A DNA stretch of 64,000 nt, from contig NC_046358.1 in assembly GCF_004027225.2 (NCBI RefSeq), positions 65,243,028 to 65,307,027 on the forward strand. Reading direction: 5' to 3'. This DNA is from Strigops habroptila. Taxonomy: Eukaryota; Chordata; Aves; Psittaciformes; Psittacidae. Positions 13,544-33,700 of the stretch are shown here, piece after piece (positions within the stretch are counted from its first letter, which is position 1; the number at the start of each line of letters is the position of its first letter). A program made the position numbers and the translations under genes. The notes beneath the pieces were generated by a model that was not told the origin of the DNA, made no database searches, and saw only the letters and a program-made list of their open reading frames with translations.

Positions 13544-15782
13544 TAAATCACCAAGGGTGCAAACACTAAGTGGTTACAAGCTTAGTGCTTTCCATCCTTC
13601 AACAGTGAGCTCAGTCCCACCTCAACTCCTCCTCACTGCCGTCTTACAAGAAACGCTCATACCACGTACGTTGCACTGTCACCTCTGCATTTAGCCTTAT
13701 TTGACCCAGGCGGAAGAGTTCCACTGACTATCCAGGGAGGACCAAGAAGAGATGGAACCCAGCTCTCTTGCTGCAGGAAAAAATAGTCCTTCAACTTTAC
13801 ATCAAGGACCTGGCTCTATGTTATAAAAATCTTTCCTGGACTCAACAGATGATGGATCTGTAGCCTCCTAAGAGTTGTAAAGTAGCCTCAGCCAAGCCTG
13901 CAAAATCCCAAAGTCTGACACGGATTTGACATCTAATTTCCTTATGCTTTTGTGAAAGCCCCAGAGTGGAGACCCTCAGCTTCAGACCTGTGGTGTTTAA
14001 CCCCTGGGCTGTAGGGGGTCTGCCCTTCCACACACAGCAAAGTCCATGACACCAAACAAAGTTGCTAAATTCAGGCGTCCCTTTAGAAAATGAGAATTAG
14101 CTTCTACATCTTTAGATCACATAAATATTTAAAGCACTTTTAAAATAAAACCTTGTAGAAAGTGAACTTTATTCACTTCATTATTGTCCACGTCTCGAAC
14201 GTACCTGCAGCATCATCCATTTCCAAGGGGGCTCAGTTAGGCACGGCCAATACATGCTAAACATCACATATATTACTAGCCACCTTAATGCTTCAAAACA
14301 GTAAGAATTAAACAGTAAAAAGATTAGAGTGAAAAGCATAGTTCTCTGTACCCTAAGAGACAAACCAGTCGTATCTATCAAATCAGAAGGAAATTCTTCT
14401 TGATTTAAAAGTGAGTTTTAGAGGTTCCTACAAACAGTTTTTGATTTATTTTTTGGTAATAACTATTTTGGAAACTTACTTTTGGCAACATGATCATTTC
14501 TGACTGAATCCTCATCTCAGGAACCATTACTTTTATGATTCACATTTAAGCAATGCAGCAACAACTCTACAACTTGAATCTTTATTTCTGATCTATTCGA
14601 CTGCAGTTCGGAATGCCCTCTAGGTGTAATCTGAGGGGCTGCATTGTTGTCCACCTACTCACAAGTGGACATCAGGGAAATGAAATGCCAGGCTTTTGTC
14701 AGAGGTTATTTTCAGCTTGGTGATAGCAACGGCATTGCTCAGATCCCTGAAACTCTCTCTCATTGCCCTCCCCTCCCAGCTTATAGGGCTGATAGCAGTG
14801 GCCACTGCATTTAAAGAGTGCAGGAATCCCTTGTGTTCAAACCCTTCAAGGCCTAAGAAAATAAGGAGGAACATCAAACAACTCCGGTAAGTAGATATGT
14901 CGGGTTCTACGAAGACTGATATAAGGGTTTGAGTATTCTTTGTTTTCCCCTAACAGGTGGTAGAAAAAACTTATTGCTTGACAAAGAAAAATGTGTAGGT
15001 ACAGTACAGAAATACGAGTGCTACAGAGCTGAGAGCAGTAGTTAAGGTTTGGAGTAGCTACTAGTGTTGCAAGACCAGGGCTGTGGGGATCCTCATTAAT
15101 GATCTCAATCATCATGGCACCATTTCACAGTCTGTAACAGTTTTGCTTGGCACTTAGAAGACTCAGTGCACAGGTAAGGATTTAGAGAAGGATCTTATGG
15201 AAGGAAAAGTGAAAGTTGATGGCCCGGGATTAGGTCTGGAAAAAGGAATGGGTCATCTGTACAGCAGGATTCAGTGGACCAAACTGAACTCTGAGCATGC
15301 TACACGTAAGCATGTGTGTGGGGTCATTGTATTTTAAGTCAGAACCAAGTACTTTGTTCTAGTGCCAAGATGTCTCATTTTTTGCAAGCGCAATCTTAAA
15401 TTCCTGCAAAAGCAGAGATCGAGGAGGTTTTACAAGAAACGTGGCATCATCATGCTAGAAAACAATAGATCATCTGGAAGAACAGAGATGAAAGCAAAGG
15501 ACTTGGACACAGGACTCTCAGGTTTTCTATCAGCTTTGCACAACTCACGCTTCATATCAAAGCATCTAAAATCTTTGTTTCAAAAGGGCTTGTGTAACTC
15601 GGAGTGACCAGTGTCAATGAAAAATCAACATTCCCTTCCCTGTGTCAGTGTGGAAATTCCCAGCCCTTGATCTCTATGTGTTGGTTTACTGCAGGAGATC
15701 ATGGTGGAGGCTAAATGTATGACACTACCTAATAATCTTAAAATGTACTATAGCCCATTGAATGCACTGGAGTATAAGTGAT

Positions 15783-15844
15783 GGGAGTCGGAACTAGATG
15801 ATTTCCAACTCAAAGCATTCTATGGTTATGTAATTCTATGATTA
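15783..15844 (+). repeat. short, decayed CR1-like 3' end
   Basis: The sequence ggagtcggaactagatgat, then ttccaactcaaagcattct and aattctatgatt, resembles the last 60 bp of CR1 after small deletions. Confidence 0.5.
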
Positions 15845-16371
15845 TAAATACCTATTAAAGTTATGTCTTCATTAAATGAGCTCCACCTTCAAAGACAAAT
15901 GTTCTCTCTGTTGGGAATCTATTCTGTTGAGAGAGAATGTTTGCTGCAACAGGTTGGATTTGGACCATAGTCAGGTTTAATGAGATGCAGTGGCAGGAAT
16001 TGTGCTTTCTGCTGCAGACACGCCCAGGTAAAACCAAACAGCAAGCGGTAGTTGCAGAGAAAAATGACAGAAGCATTTTATTGCTGCTTTGATAAAGGGA
16101 TATCTGTATCCTTATTCCCACACTGCTGGAGAGACCAGTAACACTAAGGGCAGTTGAAGGAGTCAGTGGCGGTCACAGGACAGGTCAACAGCAGAGCTAT
16201 GATGAGATACCACAATGAAGTCCTGGCTGCACTGGCACTTCCCACAGACTTCATCTGGGAAAAGAACTTCCACTGTGGCCTTGATACTTGCATTTCAGCA
16301 TAGACAGTGATTTAATTTGGTATTATTACTGGTTATTTATTAGGTAAGGAATTGGTATTACACTTTTAACT

Positions 16372-16761
16372 AGGCTCATTTAGCCTGGAGAAGAGAAGAC
16401 TCCAGTAAGACTCTAGGGCAGCTTCTAGTGCCTAAAGGGGCCACAAGAAACCTGGAGAGGGGCTTTGGACAAGGGCCTGGAGGGGCAGGACAAGGGGGAA
16501 TGGCTTTAACCTGCCAGAGGGGAGATTGAGATGAGCTCTTAGGCAGAAGTTCTTCCCTGTGAGGGTGCTGAGGCGCTGGCACAGGTTGCCCAGAGAAGCT
16601 GTGGCTGCCCCATCCCTGGCAGTGTTCAAGGCCAGGTTGGACACAGGGGCTTGGAGCAACGTGGTCTAGTGGAAGGTGTCCCTGCCTGTGGCAGGGAGAT
16701 GGAACTGAGTGAGCTTTAAGGTCCCTTCCAGCCCAAACCAGCCTGGGACTGTATGATTCTA
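16372..16761 (+). repeat. CR1 LINE 3' fragment
   Basis: This longer CR1 piece starts in the agcctggagaagagaagact segment, continues through ttcttccctgtgagggtgct and ggtgtccctgcctgtggcag, and ends at ggactgtatgattcta. Confidence 0.92.
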
Positions 16762-19700
16762 ACCGAATCTACACTGAACAGCTAGCTGGGACTAAACCAA
16801 AGAGAGATGCTGGGCCACTCGTCCTGATCCAGCACTTCTACCACCATTTGTACCAATGGTCATGAACCAACATTTCCCACTCCATTTATCCTTCAAAGCC
16901 ATCCTGTAGCACGTGGCCCCCTGAGATAATCCTCCCAGCTACACCACACGTGACTTCTGCAGTCCATTCAGATACAACCTGAGCTCTAGACTATCACACA
17001 TGTAAGCATTTAGAAGGGAAAAAACTTGTGCTTGGCAGAATTACTTTTAGCATCTTTTTTACCTGCACCACACTGCCTAGCACCAGCACTGCCTTTTACT
17101 CCTCTACGCAATTACATCAGGCATCCACTTCCCATTTAGATCAGTGGATCTAAATATATTCTTACCAACAGCACTCTAATTAGAGACACTCTATGACAGT
17201 TCAGTGACATCCAGATCTGTACGCTACGACTCACAGCCCACATTTCTTCACGCTGCTGCAGAGCACAGAAGCACTTCAAACGCTCCCTTGCTCTGAGGCT
17301 AGCCTGTAGAGCAGTGTTACAATCTCTAAATAACGAGAAGCACGTATCCTTGGCTGCACATCCAATGTGTGTAAATTCTACTCCATGTAGCAGCTGCATT
17401 TTGAAGGGGAATGATACAAGCTGCGGAGTATTATTAGAGCAAGCCCAAAACACTCCTCCAGCTTAACAGTACTGCAAGTGCCTGCCAACGTGCCACACTA
17501 ATACACACAAGTTTCCCTGTCATACACTTGATAGATTTAGAATGGGTCCAGCTCTACTCCCCACTATATACCATGTGGTTAGCAATCACTGCAAGTTAAC
17601 CAGATTAAGACAACAAAGGTCAGGGAACTTCAAGGGGATTTAAATAGTGACACCCCATGAAACTAAGAGAAATCAAGACTTTGGGTGTATTTTTTCTTAT
17701 GAAAAATAAGAGATGGAGTTCTATTTGCACTTTATCCACTGTTATAATTTAGATGAGTAGAAATCTGTGAGTGCCAAATACCCTGTGGATTTTACTTGTC
17801 CATAGTAATGCTGCTTGCTGCACAGGCAGCATCCACAGGGATGACCCCTGCAGTTCAGTGTTTGGAGAGATAAGCACAGCAAGGACACAAGGAGCAGGGA
17901 CCTGCCCTGGTTCCTCACCTAGCAATTAATCCAGGCACACGTTGCCCTTCTTATGCCGGAATCCTCATAGGAACGTTTTCACTGTGACTTCTTTCTCCTA
18001 CAGCTTCCCATCAGGTGATGCCAGAAAAACATGGAAAATGTGTATGCATGCCCAGTCATGTTGCCATAATTAGCCCCAGGAGCAATGGCTCTCTTCAGAC
18101 CTCTAACCCCAGCCTGTAACAGCACAAGGTTCACTATCGCGCGCTATCAGCCTTTTTTCAGAGGTTATTTTTTCCCTTCAGCTAATGATGTAATTAGAGC
18201 TGCTTTCCAACAAGTATCCCATTGCCACAGAGCAAGATGCCTGGTGTGCCTTTGAGGGGAACTAAACCAGCAGAAGCAGTTTGACAGAGACTGGAGGTAC
18301 AACCCGCTCTCTTCCCAGGCAGCTGTCAGTGCTGCTCCAGCAGGGAAGGGATCCGACTGGAAATGTGGTTTGAAAGGGAACATTGTGAACACAAAAACCT
18401 CATTTGAATTTTCAAGAAAGTGTCACCAAACTGACTGCTCTCTTTTCAATCTCCCTTCTCTTAAAACATTCAACACATTACTTGAATTACTTCTCTAAAA
18501 AAAAATAAAAAAAAAAATAGGCACAGTACCAAAGTACTTTAAAATAGGAGAGAAGCTAGAATGGTGCAATGAGACAATAAGATTTTACCTACATGAAAGG
18601 TTTCTCCCCATTCCTTCATCTTCCACTTAAAAGATGGAAAAAAGATTTTAACAGTGCTGTTCAGTAAAGCCTTCACTGAATAATGAGGGACCAAACTCAT
18701 AGTCTGTTCCTTGTGCACGGTTATTTTTGCTCCTTATTTCAGCTACCTCAGATTTTTGCTCCTTACTTGTTGCAGTACAGATTAAAGAGTTAGAGACAAG
18801 ATGAGTTTTCTTCTCCTTTATGCATTACTCTTTTCTGGCTGTCAGAGCAGTTAGGCTTGTGAACAGCCTCTCGAGAGAGCAGACAGGGCCTGAAGGAGAG
18901 GAAGCATGCTGTAGGACAGCACAGGACTAGGCTGGCTGAGCCAGGGAGGTTGTTCAGCTGAGCCTAAACCAGCCTCACAAAGAGGAGAAGAGGTTGGATC
19001 TCACATGAGGATAGCAGGTACGCTGTCCGCCACAGGTAACAGCCCCAACAGTGAAATGGAATTATACGGGGTTAAGGATATACTAAAACCACAGCGGAGA
19101 TGTTTGGATATGCTGGTATCCCTACTGTTCTCAAACACTGATTGTAGAACATGACGATGTATCTTCAGTGGTACTGCTTCACTGTGTGCACGCACTCTTA
19201 TGATACCTTCCTTTTGCTGGACGTGTCTTTAGACCATGTAAAAATTTTTAATGTTAGATGCCAGAAAAAATCACCTTCAGGTCCAGCTTGCAGAGCCAGC
19301 ATGTAGAATTTGTTCATTTCAGGCTGAAATTGAGGAGATACGGTGCAAAAGTCTCTGAGAGGACAATAAACATAAGACATTAGCATCCAATGTACAGAAA
19401 TCATGAAATGTTAGTCTAAAATCCAAGCCACTGAAAATACCAGCTATGTTACAGCACTGCTGTGATAAATTCCCCTATCTCAACCTCAGAAGAATATTCT
19501 TGGGTACCAGGCCTGATTCACATTCAAAATCCTTCTCTTAGTAAAGAGTATCTTCTGGTGAATTTAATCAAACACAAATAGCAGAAGCAGGCTTCAAAAG
19601 AACTATAATAAGAAAGTGACTGGTTTTCCAAGAAGGAGAAGGAAGGCCTGTGCCAGGAGCTTGGAACAACCTGATAATGCGACGTGCAGGTGACAAGATG

Positions 19701-20680
19701 ACATTGCAGTCTTTCCAGAAACGATGACTCAAACAAGAAAACAGAAGAGCAAACCATAGGTTGGGGTTGTTTCAGGTGAGTGATAGTGCAGTCACCAGGA
19801 AGGGCACTCACTTATGTCAGGCGACCTAAGCTGGGCTGCTGGCTCCCACAGTGCCCTCCTGTGTGACCTTGGGCAAGTCATTCCAACAGTAACTGGAATG
19901 GCAAGGACTGAACAGTAACCACTACTCTCTTTTCCCCTGATATTTAGATTTTAAAAAACAATTGGCAAAGAAAAACACACCTTAAGCACCTCAGGAACCC
20001 AACTATCACTCGTTCATAATGGCTGCGCAGCACAGTATCTTGCAGCTGTTGCATGCGAGAAAGCAGGAAAGAACTTGTTTCTGTTAAAGTGTCCTTTGAA
20101 ATAACATCGGACATTCATTAAACTTTGAGGTGGAATTATCCAGGTATGAATTGTATAAAATGATATCATACTGACACTGAAAATTATCTTTATACATATC
20201 ACAGAGGGAGCTCATGTGGCACTGGATGAACTAGCATTTGCTTTGGAGAGGTACAAATAGTTCTACCTGCTGTCTCTTAGCAGAGACTCTAAGTAGAATG
20301 CTGTTCTGTAGAAAATAATGCCAAATGCTGTCCACATGTTTGCTTAAACTCCTGTAAAGCTTCAAAGTGATTGCTCAACTCCATTAAAAATTGCCTCGCC
20401 AAACCAGATCAACACACATAGAGCAAAAACAGAGGGGAAAAGGCTACACTAGGGAACAGGGGAGGGCAGAATTGAAAGAAAATTACTATTTCTTGGAAAA
20501 CAAATGCTAGATCCACTTCTCCAGAGGAGGTCTGAGTGATCCTGGCACCTTTTCACCGAAACACCTTTCACATATTTACCATTACGATATACCGAGCTAA
20601 AGAATATCCTTATTTACAGAAAAGGGTCCCACAGGACAGTTGTGTTTAATTCACTTTTGGTGATGTACTTAATGATATAA

Positions 20681-28862
<8,182 letters not shown>

Positions 28863-29205
28863 GAAGCAATGGACGCAACAGACTCAAACTGCTGTTGATG
28901 CCACCACCCGATAGCTGTCAAGTAAAACATTAAAGATCACATGTTGCTAAGAACCTAGGGCATTTGTTTAATCTTTTTCACTTTGCAGGAAAAAACTTGT
29001 GAGCTTATATCTTAAGAAATTCTTAGATTAGCTTAGGAAAGGCAAAGTAGATGTGATTCACTTTGAGACATTTAAAAGCGATTTGAAATTCTTTCTCTCA
29101 AAGAGAGGTACTTCTGAAGCAATCAACATTTTCTTAGAATACAGAGTTGTAAGTTTTGTTATTGTATGTTTACAAGCTACAATAAAGTCCTGCTACTGCT
29201 TCACA
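28863..29205 (+). other. CSRP3: CSRP3 3' untranslated region
   Basis: This runs from the TGA at 28860-28862 to about 20 nt beyond an AATAAA at 29181. The length is typical for a compact avian gene. Confidence 0.75.
29181..29186 (+). terminator. CSRP3 poly(A) signal AATAAA
   Basis: A canonical AATAAA, followed within 30 nt by cacactgtttttac, a T-rich downstream element. It is the first AATAAA after the stop. Confidence 0.7.
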
Positions 29206-29515
29206 CTGTTTTTACTTGAATTTGCTTGTGCATTGTCCTACAATGTCGCAGATAAATGCATTTCACTGAGATTAATTAAATCCCCCACTTCTTAACTATA
29301 GTAATTACATTTCATTGCAGTACTTTACTTTTGTGTTGCCAATTCTAGATGGTATTTACTTTCCTGATCTTGATCTGTTTCCCTGCTGGTTTTCATTATT
29401 ACCTACTTTGACTTATACTCAAATCCACACCGCTTTTCTTGGGAACATGGCTGACATCTCGTTATTAAAGATCTATGCATGCAGCTGGAAAAAAACCCCT
29501 CTTTTTGTATACATT

Positions 29516-30137
29516 TGTTGTGGTTTAAGCCAGCCAGTAACTCAGAACCACACAGTTGCTCGCTCACTCCTCTCCTTTTTTCCCTCCCTGCTCCCGGAGG
29601 GATGGGGAGGAGAATTGAAAAAATGTAACTCCCACGGGTTGAGATAAGAGCAGTCCAGTAACTAAGGCATAATACAAAACCACTACTGCTACCACCAATA
29701 ATAATGATGATAAGGGAAATAACAAGGGGAGAGAATATAAAACTAAAAGGGCACAGGAAAACAATAAACACAAGTGATGCACAATGCAATTGCTCACCAC
29801 ATGCTGACCGATACCCAGCCCAACCCGAGCAGCGATCTGGGCCTTCCGGGTAACTCCCCCCAGTTTATATACTGGGCATGACATGCTGTGGTATGGAATA
29901 CCCCTTTGGCTAGTTTGGGTCAGGTGTCCTGTCTCTGCTTCCTCGTGGCTTCTTGTGCTCCTCCTCCCTGGCAGAGCATGAGACTGAGAAAGTCCTTGAC
30001 TGGAGTAAACATTACTTAGCAACAGCTAAAAACATCGGTGTGTTATCAGCACTGTTCCCCAGCTAAAGTCGAAAACACAGCACTGCATCAGCTAGTAAGA
30101 AGGAGAAAAAATAACTGTTACAGCTGAACCCAGGACA
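29516..30137 (-). mobile_element. second solo LTR of the same family
   Basis: It aligns by eye along its whole length with the LTR at 25378-25994: same ends, same TATA region and the same T-rich U5 on the minus strand. The flanks are ACATT (29511-29515) and ACATC (30138-30142), a 5-bp duplication with one change. It fills most of the gap between the CSRP3 poly(A) site and the ZDHHC13 3'UTR. The open frames across it are noncoding. Confidence 0.87.
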
Positions 30138-30332
30138 ACATCACTCTTTTCCACCATCAACTTATCCATTTGCATACACTAACAGGGCATATATACATGC
30201 AAAACAGGAGGCAAAAAGTCAGGTGCTTTCTTATGGCTTTGTGCCTACCTGTTCTTACATACCTCCCTAGTCACAAATCCCTTGAATCTATTTCAGTCTG
30301 TAAAAAGACACTTACAAGCAAGAAAGATCTAT

Positions 30333-30770
30333 TTTATTACATGTAAACCCTCCAAATACAAATACTTAAAAGAGTTTTTCACAACATCAGTAATAAAATT
30401 ATAGTGCAACTATAACTTTTTTTTTTAATATGAACATTCACCTTCATTTGCAAATATCATTTTCTTTTATTATCTGCAAAATAAAGCAAAGGCTACCAAC
30501 ATGGTTTTGAAATTCCACCCTATAAACTTACCTTAAAAATTATATTCTTAGTCACACAAAATTTCAGATAGTTTCAGTTCAAACTATGCATCACAGACGT
30601 ACAGTGATTGTTCCATATACAAACCTGCTGCAGCTTATGCAAGATAGGTTTAATATTTGAAACAATAATAAAAATAAATACAAGGAACTTCAAAAGAATC
30701 TGTAAAAATTAACAAAATATCCAGTTTTATTTAGCTTCCAGCTCAATGGTTTTAGAAATTAAGCAAAACT
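30333..30770 (-). other. ZDHHC13: ZDHHC13 3' untranslated region with several AATAAA signals
   Basis: After the TGA (30771-30773 on +), the minus strand has AATAAA at 30731-30726, 30471-30466 and 30338-30333. Which is used cannot be told from sequence. The middle or distal one would give the more usual UTR length. Confidence 0.5.
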
Positions 30771-33700
30771 TCATACAGGATGAACAGTTTTCTCCTTTGC
30801 CAGATAAAAAAGGTTGTACTGCTTGGTCCAGTCAACTACACTGGGTTTGAACATACCAAAGCAACTGCACTGAAAAAAGTCTGCAAGGTTCTGGAAGCAT
30901 CCAAGACTGAAAAGGAGAGAAACACCCATTAATAAACCTATCAAAAGAAGACTGCAAGCATCAAAAATACACATTCACCATAAGATAGTACCTAAGACAG
31001 ATATAAGGCTGTCAATGAAGACAGCTCTGGGAGAAGAAACATACGCACAGTTCTCCATTGACCATCATTCCTTTGTTGAACTTTTACATTGAAGACTTTT
31101 ACAACCTGTATTACTTATAGAGTGAGAACAGATTAAGTTCACCTCAAATCTGTAAAAGTTGGTACTTAGTCAGATCTCATCTGCTACCACACATGACGAA
31201 ACACAGACTCCTAGTATAACGAGGAAACCTTGTACTGGTTTCTCTGTTGAACTAAATACTGCAAGAGAAGGCAGAAAGGAGCCACTTCATACCTTAATTC
31301 TCTTTCTAAACCTACAGCACACACGCAGAGATTGATGAACAAATTAAAGGACAACATGCCCTCACCCCCAAAACAGTGTCTACTGATGAATGCTATGGAC
31401 TGATTTTGGCACCTCTTTTTCCTATATATACAGCCATGAAGAAAGAACCCCAGCAGCTCCTATGCTGGCTGTTTACTTCCCAGGGCAAAGCAAGTTCTCA
31501 GCAAGGCAAATGAGGTCCACTCCCTCCTCTTAGCACAATTCCTACCAGGCATCACCAGCACATCCACAGAACACCACTTTTTTGCATTTATGAAACAGTG
31601 AAGCAAATCAGTACTGAAATGTGTTTAAAACATGCTCTTCATGAATACTCACTTGTATGGAGTTCTCCTGAGTGAAATAGCAGGCTTAGAAGATTTTCTC
31701 TGCATCAGGAGGTTCATTCTTTCATGCGAGGTCAATCCCAAGAACGCAATCTTATGAAAAGGAACATGTAAAACATGGTTAAAACATGAACATCACAAAT
31801 TCAAATTCTGGTGATACCAAAAGCTACTATTGGGAAGGGAGGGATGGGAAGAGGTTTGCATATCTAACAAATAAGTAACTACTGCCATAATTAATGACTG
31901 AAAAGTATGTTTTTACACACCACTTGGACTAAAACGACCCAGCAAGCTGTAACATTAACACTTCCGCCGAGGAGGCAAGCTTATTTGGGATGACTGTAAA
32001 GACTGTACTTTCACAGATATCTACAGAAGTGTAAGATTTACAGCCATTAGGCACCTATTTCCTCAGATATTGTCTATAATCTACTACGCAAATTGGTAAA
32101 GAAAGATCCTCCAGAAAGACCAAGTAGCTTAGCAAAAAAGATGAAGTAGATGTCAGAGACTCAACTTCTCCATTTTCTTGATTCCATGTCTTCTTTATTG
32201 AGCTTCACAAAATGAAGAAGTTTTTTTTCCTGCATATTTGCTTGCCTATTTTTTCTTCCATTTTCTTATTTTCTCAGCAAAATCTTACAGGGTCTTTGGC
32301 TGAATACCACAGTATCATAAAGCAGTACATTTACAAACGACTGTGCACAAAACATGGTAGTTAACTGTACATATCCTACCTAGAACCTTTTTTCGTTTTT
32401 TCCAGCATGGTATCTCAGTAATGGACATAATGTAAGGTCAGCATGGACATTACAGACATCTAGCAGTACACATTGCAAGTTGTGGATATTTTTTTAAACA
32501 AGATGGTAAAAAACGCTCTCGTTCAGTATGCTTAACACATATTCAGATCACATGTTTCCTAAAAGCTGCTAAACAAGCTGTTTCCTACATGTTTTAAGAC
32601 AGCTTTTCTCCATCTTGTTTGCATAGCCAAGAGCTGAGAACAACATAGCCAAGAAATTCGACAGCCCTCACCAGGATAAAATCCAGCTCATCTTTTTATT
32701 GTAGCAATGGAATTTAACACAGTGTAATGCTGCACTGCTGAGTTCTGCCATGGGATTTTTGATTCAGGCTAATTATGTTATTGAGCATTTGTGCCATTTT
32801 GGGGGCAGTAATACCTGTTCTATTAGTAAAATATCTTTAAATAAGTCTTTACAGTTTTGGAATTTTTGATGAGTAGTAAACCCAGAACTCAGTGATAGGA
32901 ATGATTTGCAGACTGTGATCCTACTTTTAACATGGGAATGTTGAGCGCACAAGCACCCATGAAACTTAAAGAACTGCCCTGAGATTTAAGGAAAGCACCT
33001 AGATGTGACATATATTAATCAAGGAAAGCAGGCACAAAGTTTTTATGGGAGCAGATCAGGTAGGGAAAAGCGTTAATATGATGACTCTTAAAGAGAGAAG
33101 TAGAAACTGAAACAAAGTACTACCTGATAAAGCTGAACAGTCAGCCACAATGAAGCCCATCCAGTATGAAAACAGGCTAGTGCAAACATATAGGAAACCC
33201 ATGGGGAGCAATAGATTATCTGTGTGAAGTATGTCCATGCTCCATCTTGAGGATAACTTGTTGAACAATGACTTGTCCAATCTGGCAAGATGAATAATCA
33301 GTTAATTATGTTTTTAGGCCACTTAAGAACTGAACAAAGATTATTTGCATGGAATTAATATTACATAGCAATATGATCTAGAATACCACATTTAATAGAT
33401 CATGTTCCCACTTAAAAGCACCCATGCAGATACGTGACTGCTTGCTATTCTGGCTGTATAATCTTTACATTATGTATTCATAACTCACAGAATGAACATT
33501 CAAGGCACTGACTATGTACTTTGATACTATATTGAAATAAGTCATCACCTCTCATTGTCAAGGCTTCTGAAATTTTGCTTCATGCTCATTTGTAATTTTA
33601 GGACAAGAACTTATCATTTATCTTTAATACCATCATCAACAAAAGAAGACATGATGGTGACAATGCCAAGAAAGCAGCATTTACCACTATTAAGGAGATG

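Noticed and set aside
15362..15607. 81-codon open frame in the E2F8-CSRP3 interval
   Set aside because: Basic, no family resemblance, no splice or promoter context; the length is expected by chance.
29564..30022. 152-codon hydrophobic open frame on minus
   Set aside because: It lies wholly inside a solo LTR; the same open stretch occurs in the LTR at 25378, so it is a family feature and not a gene.
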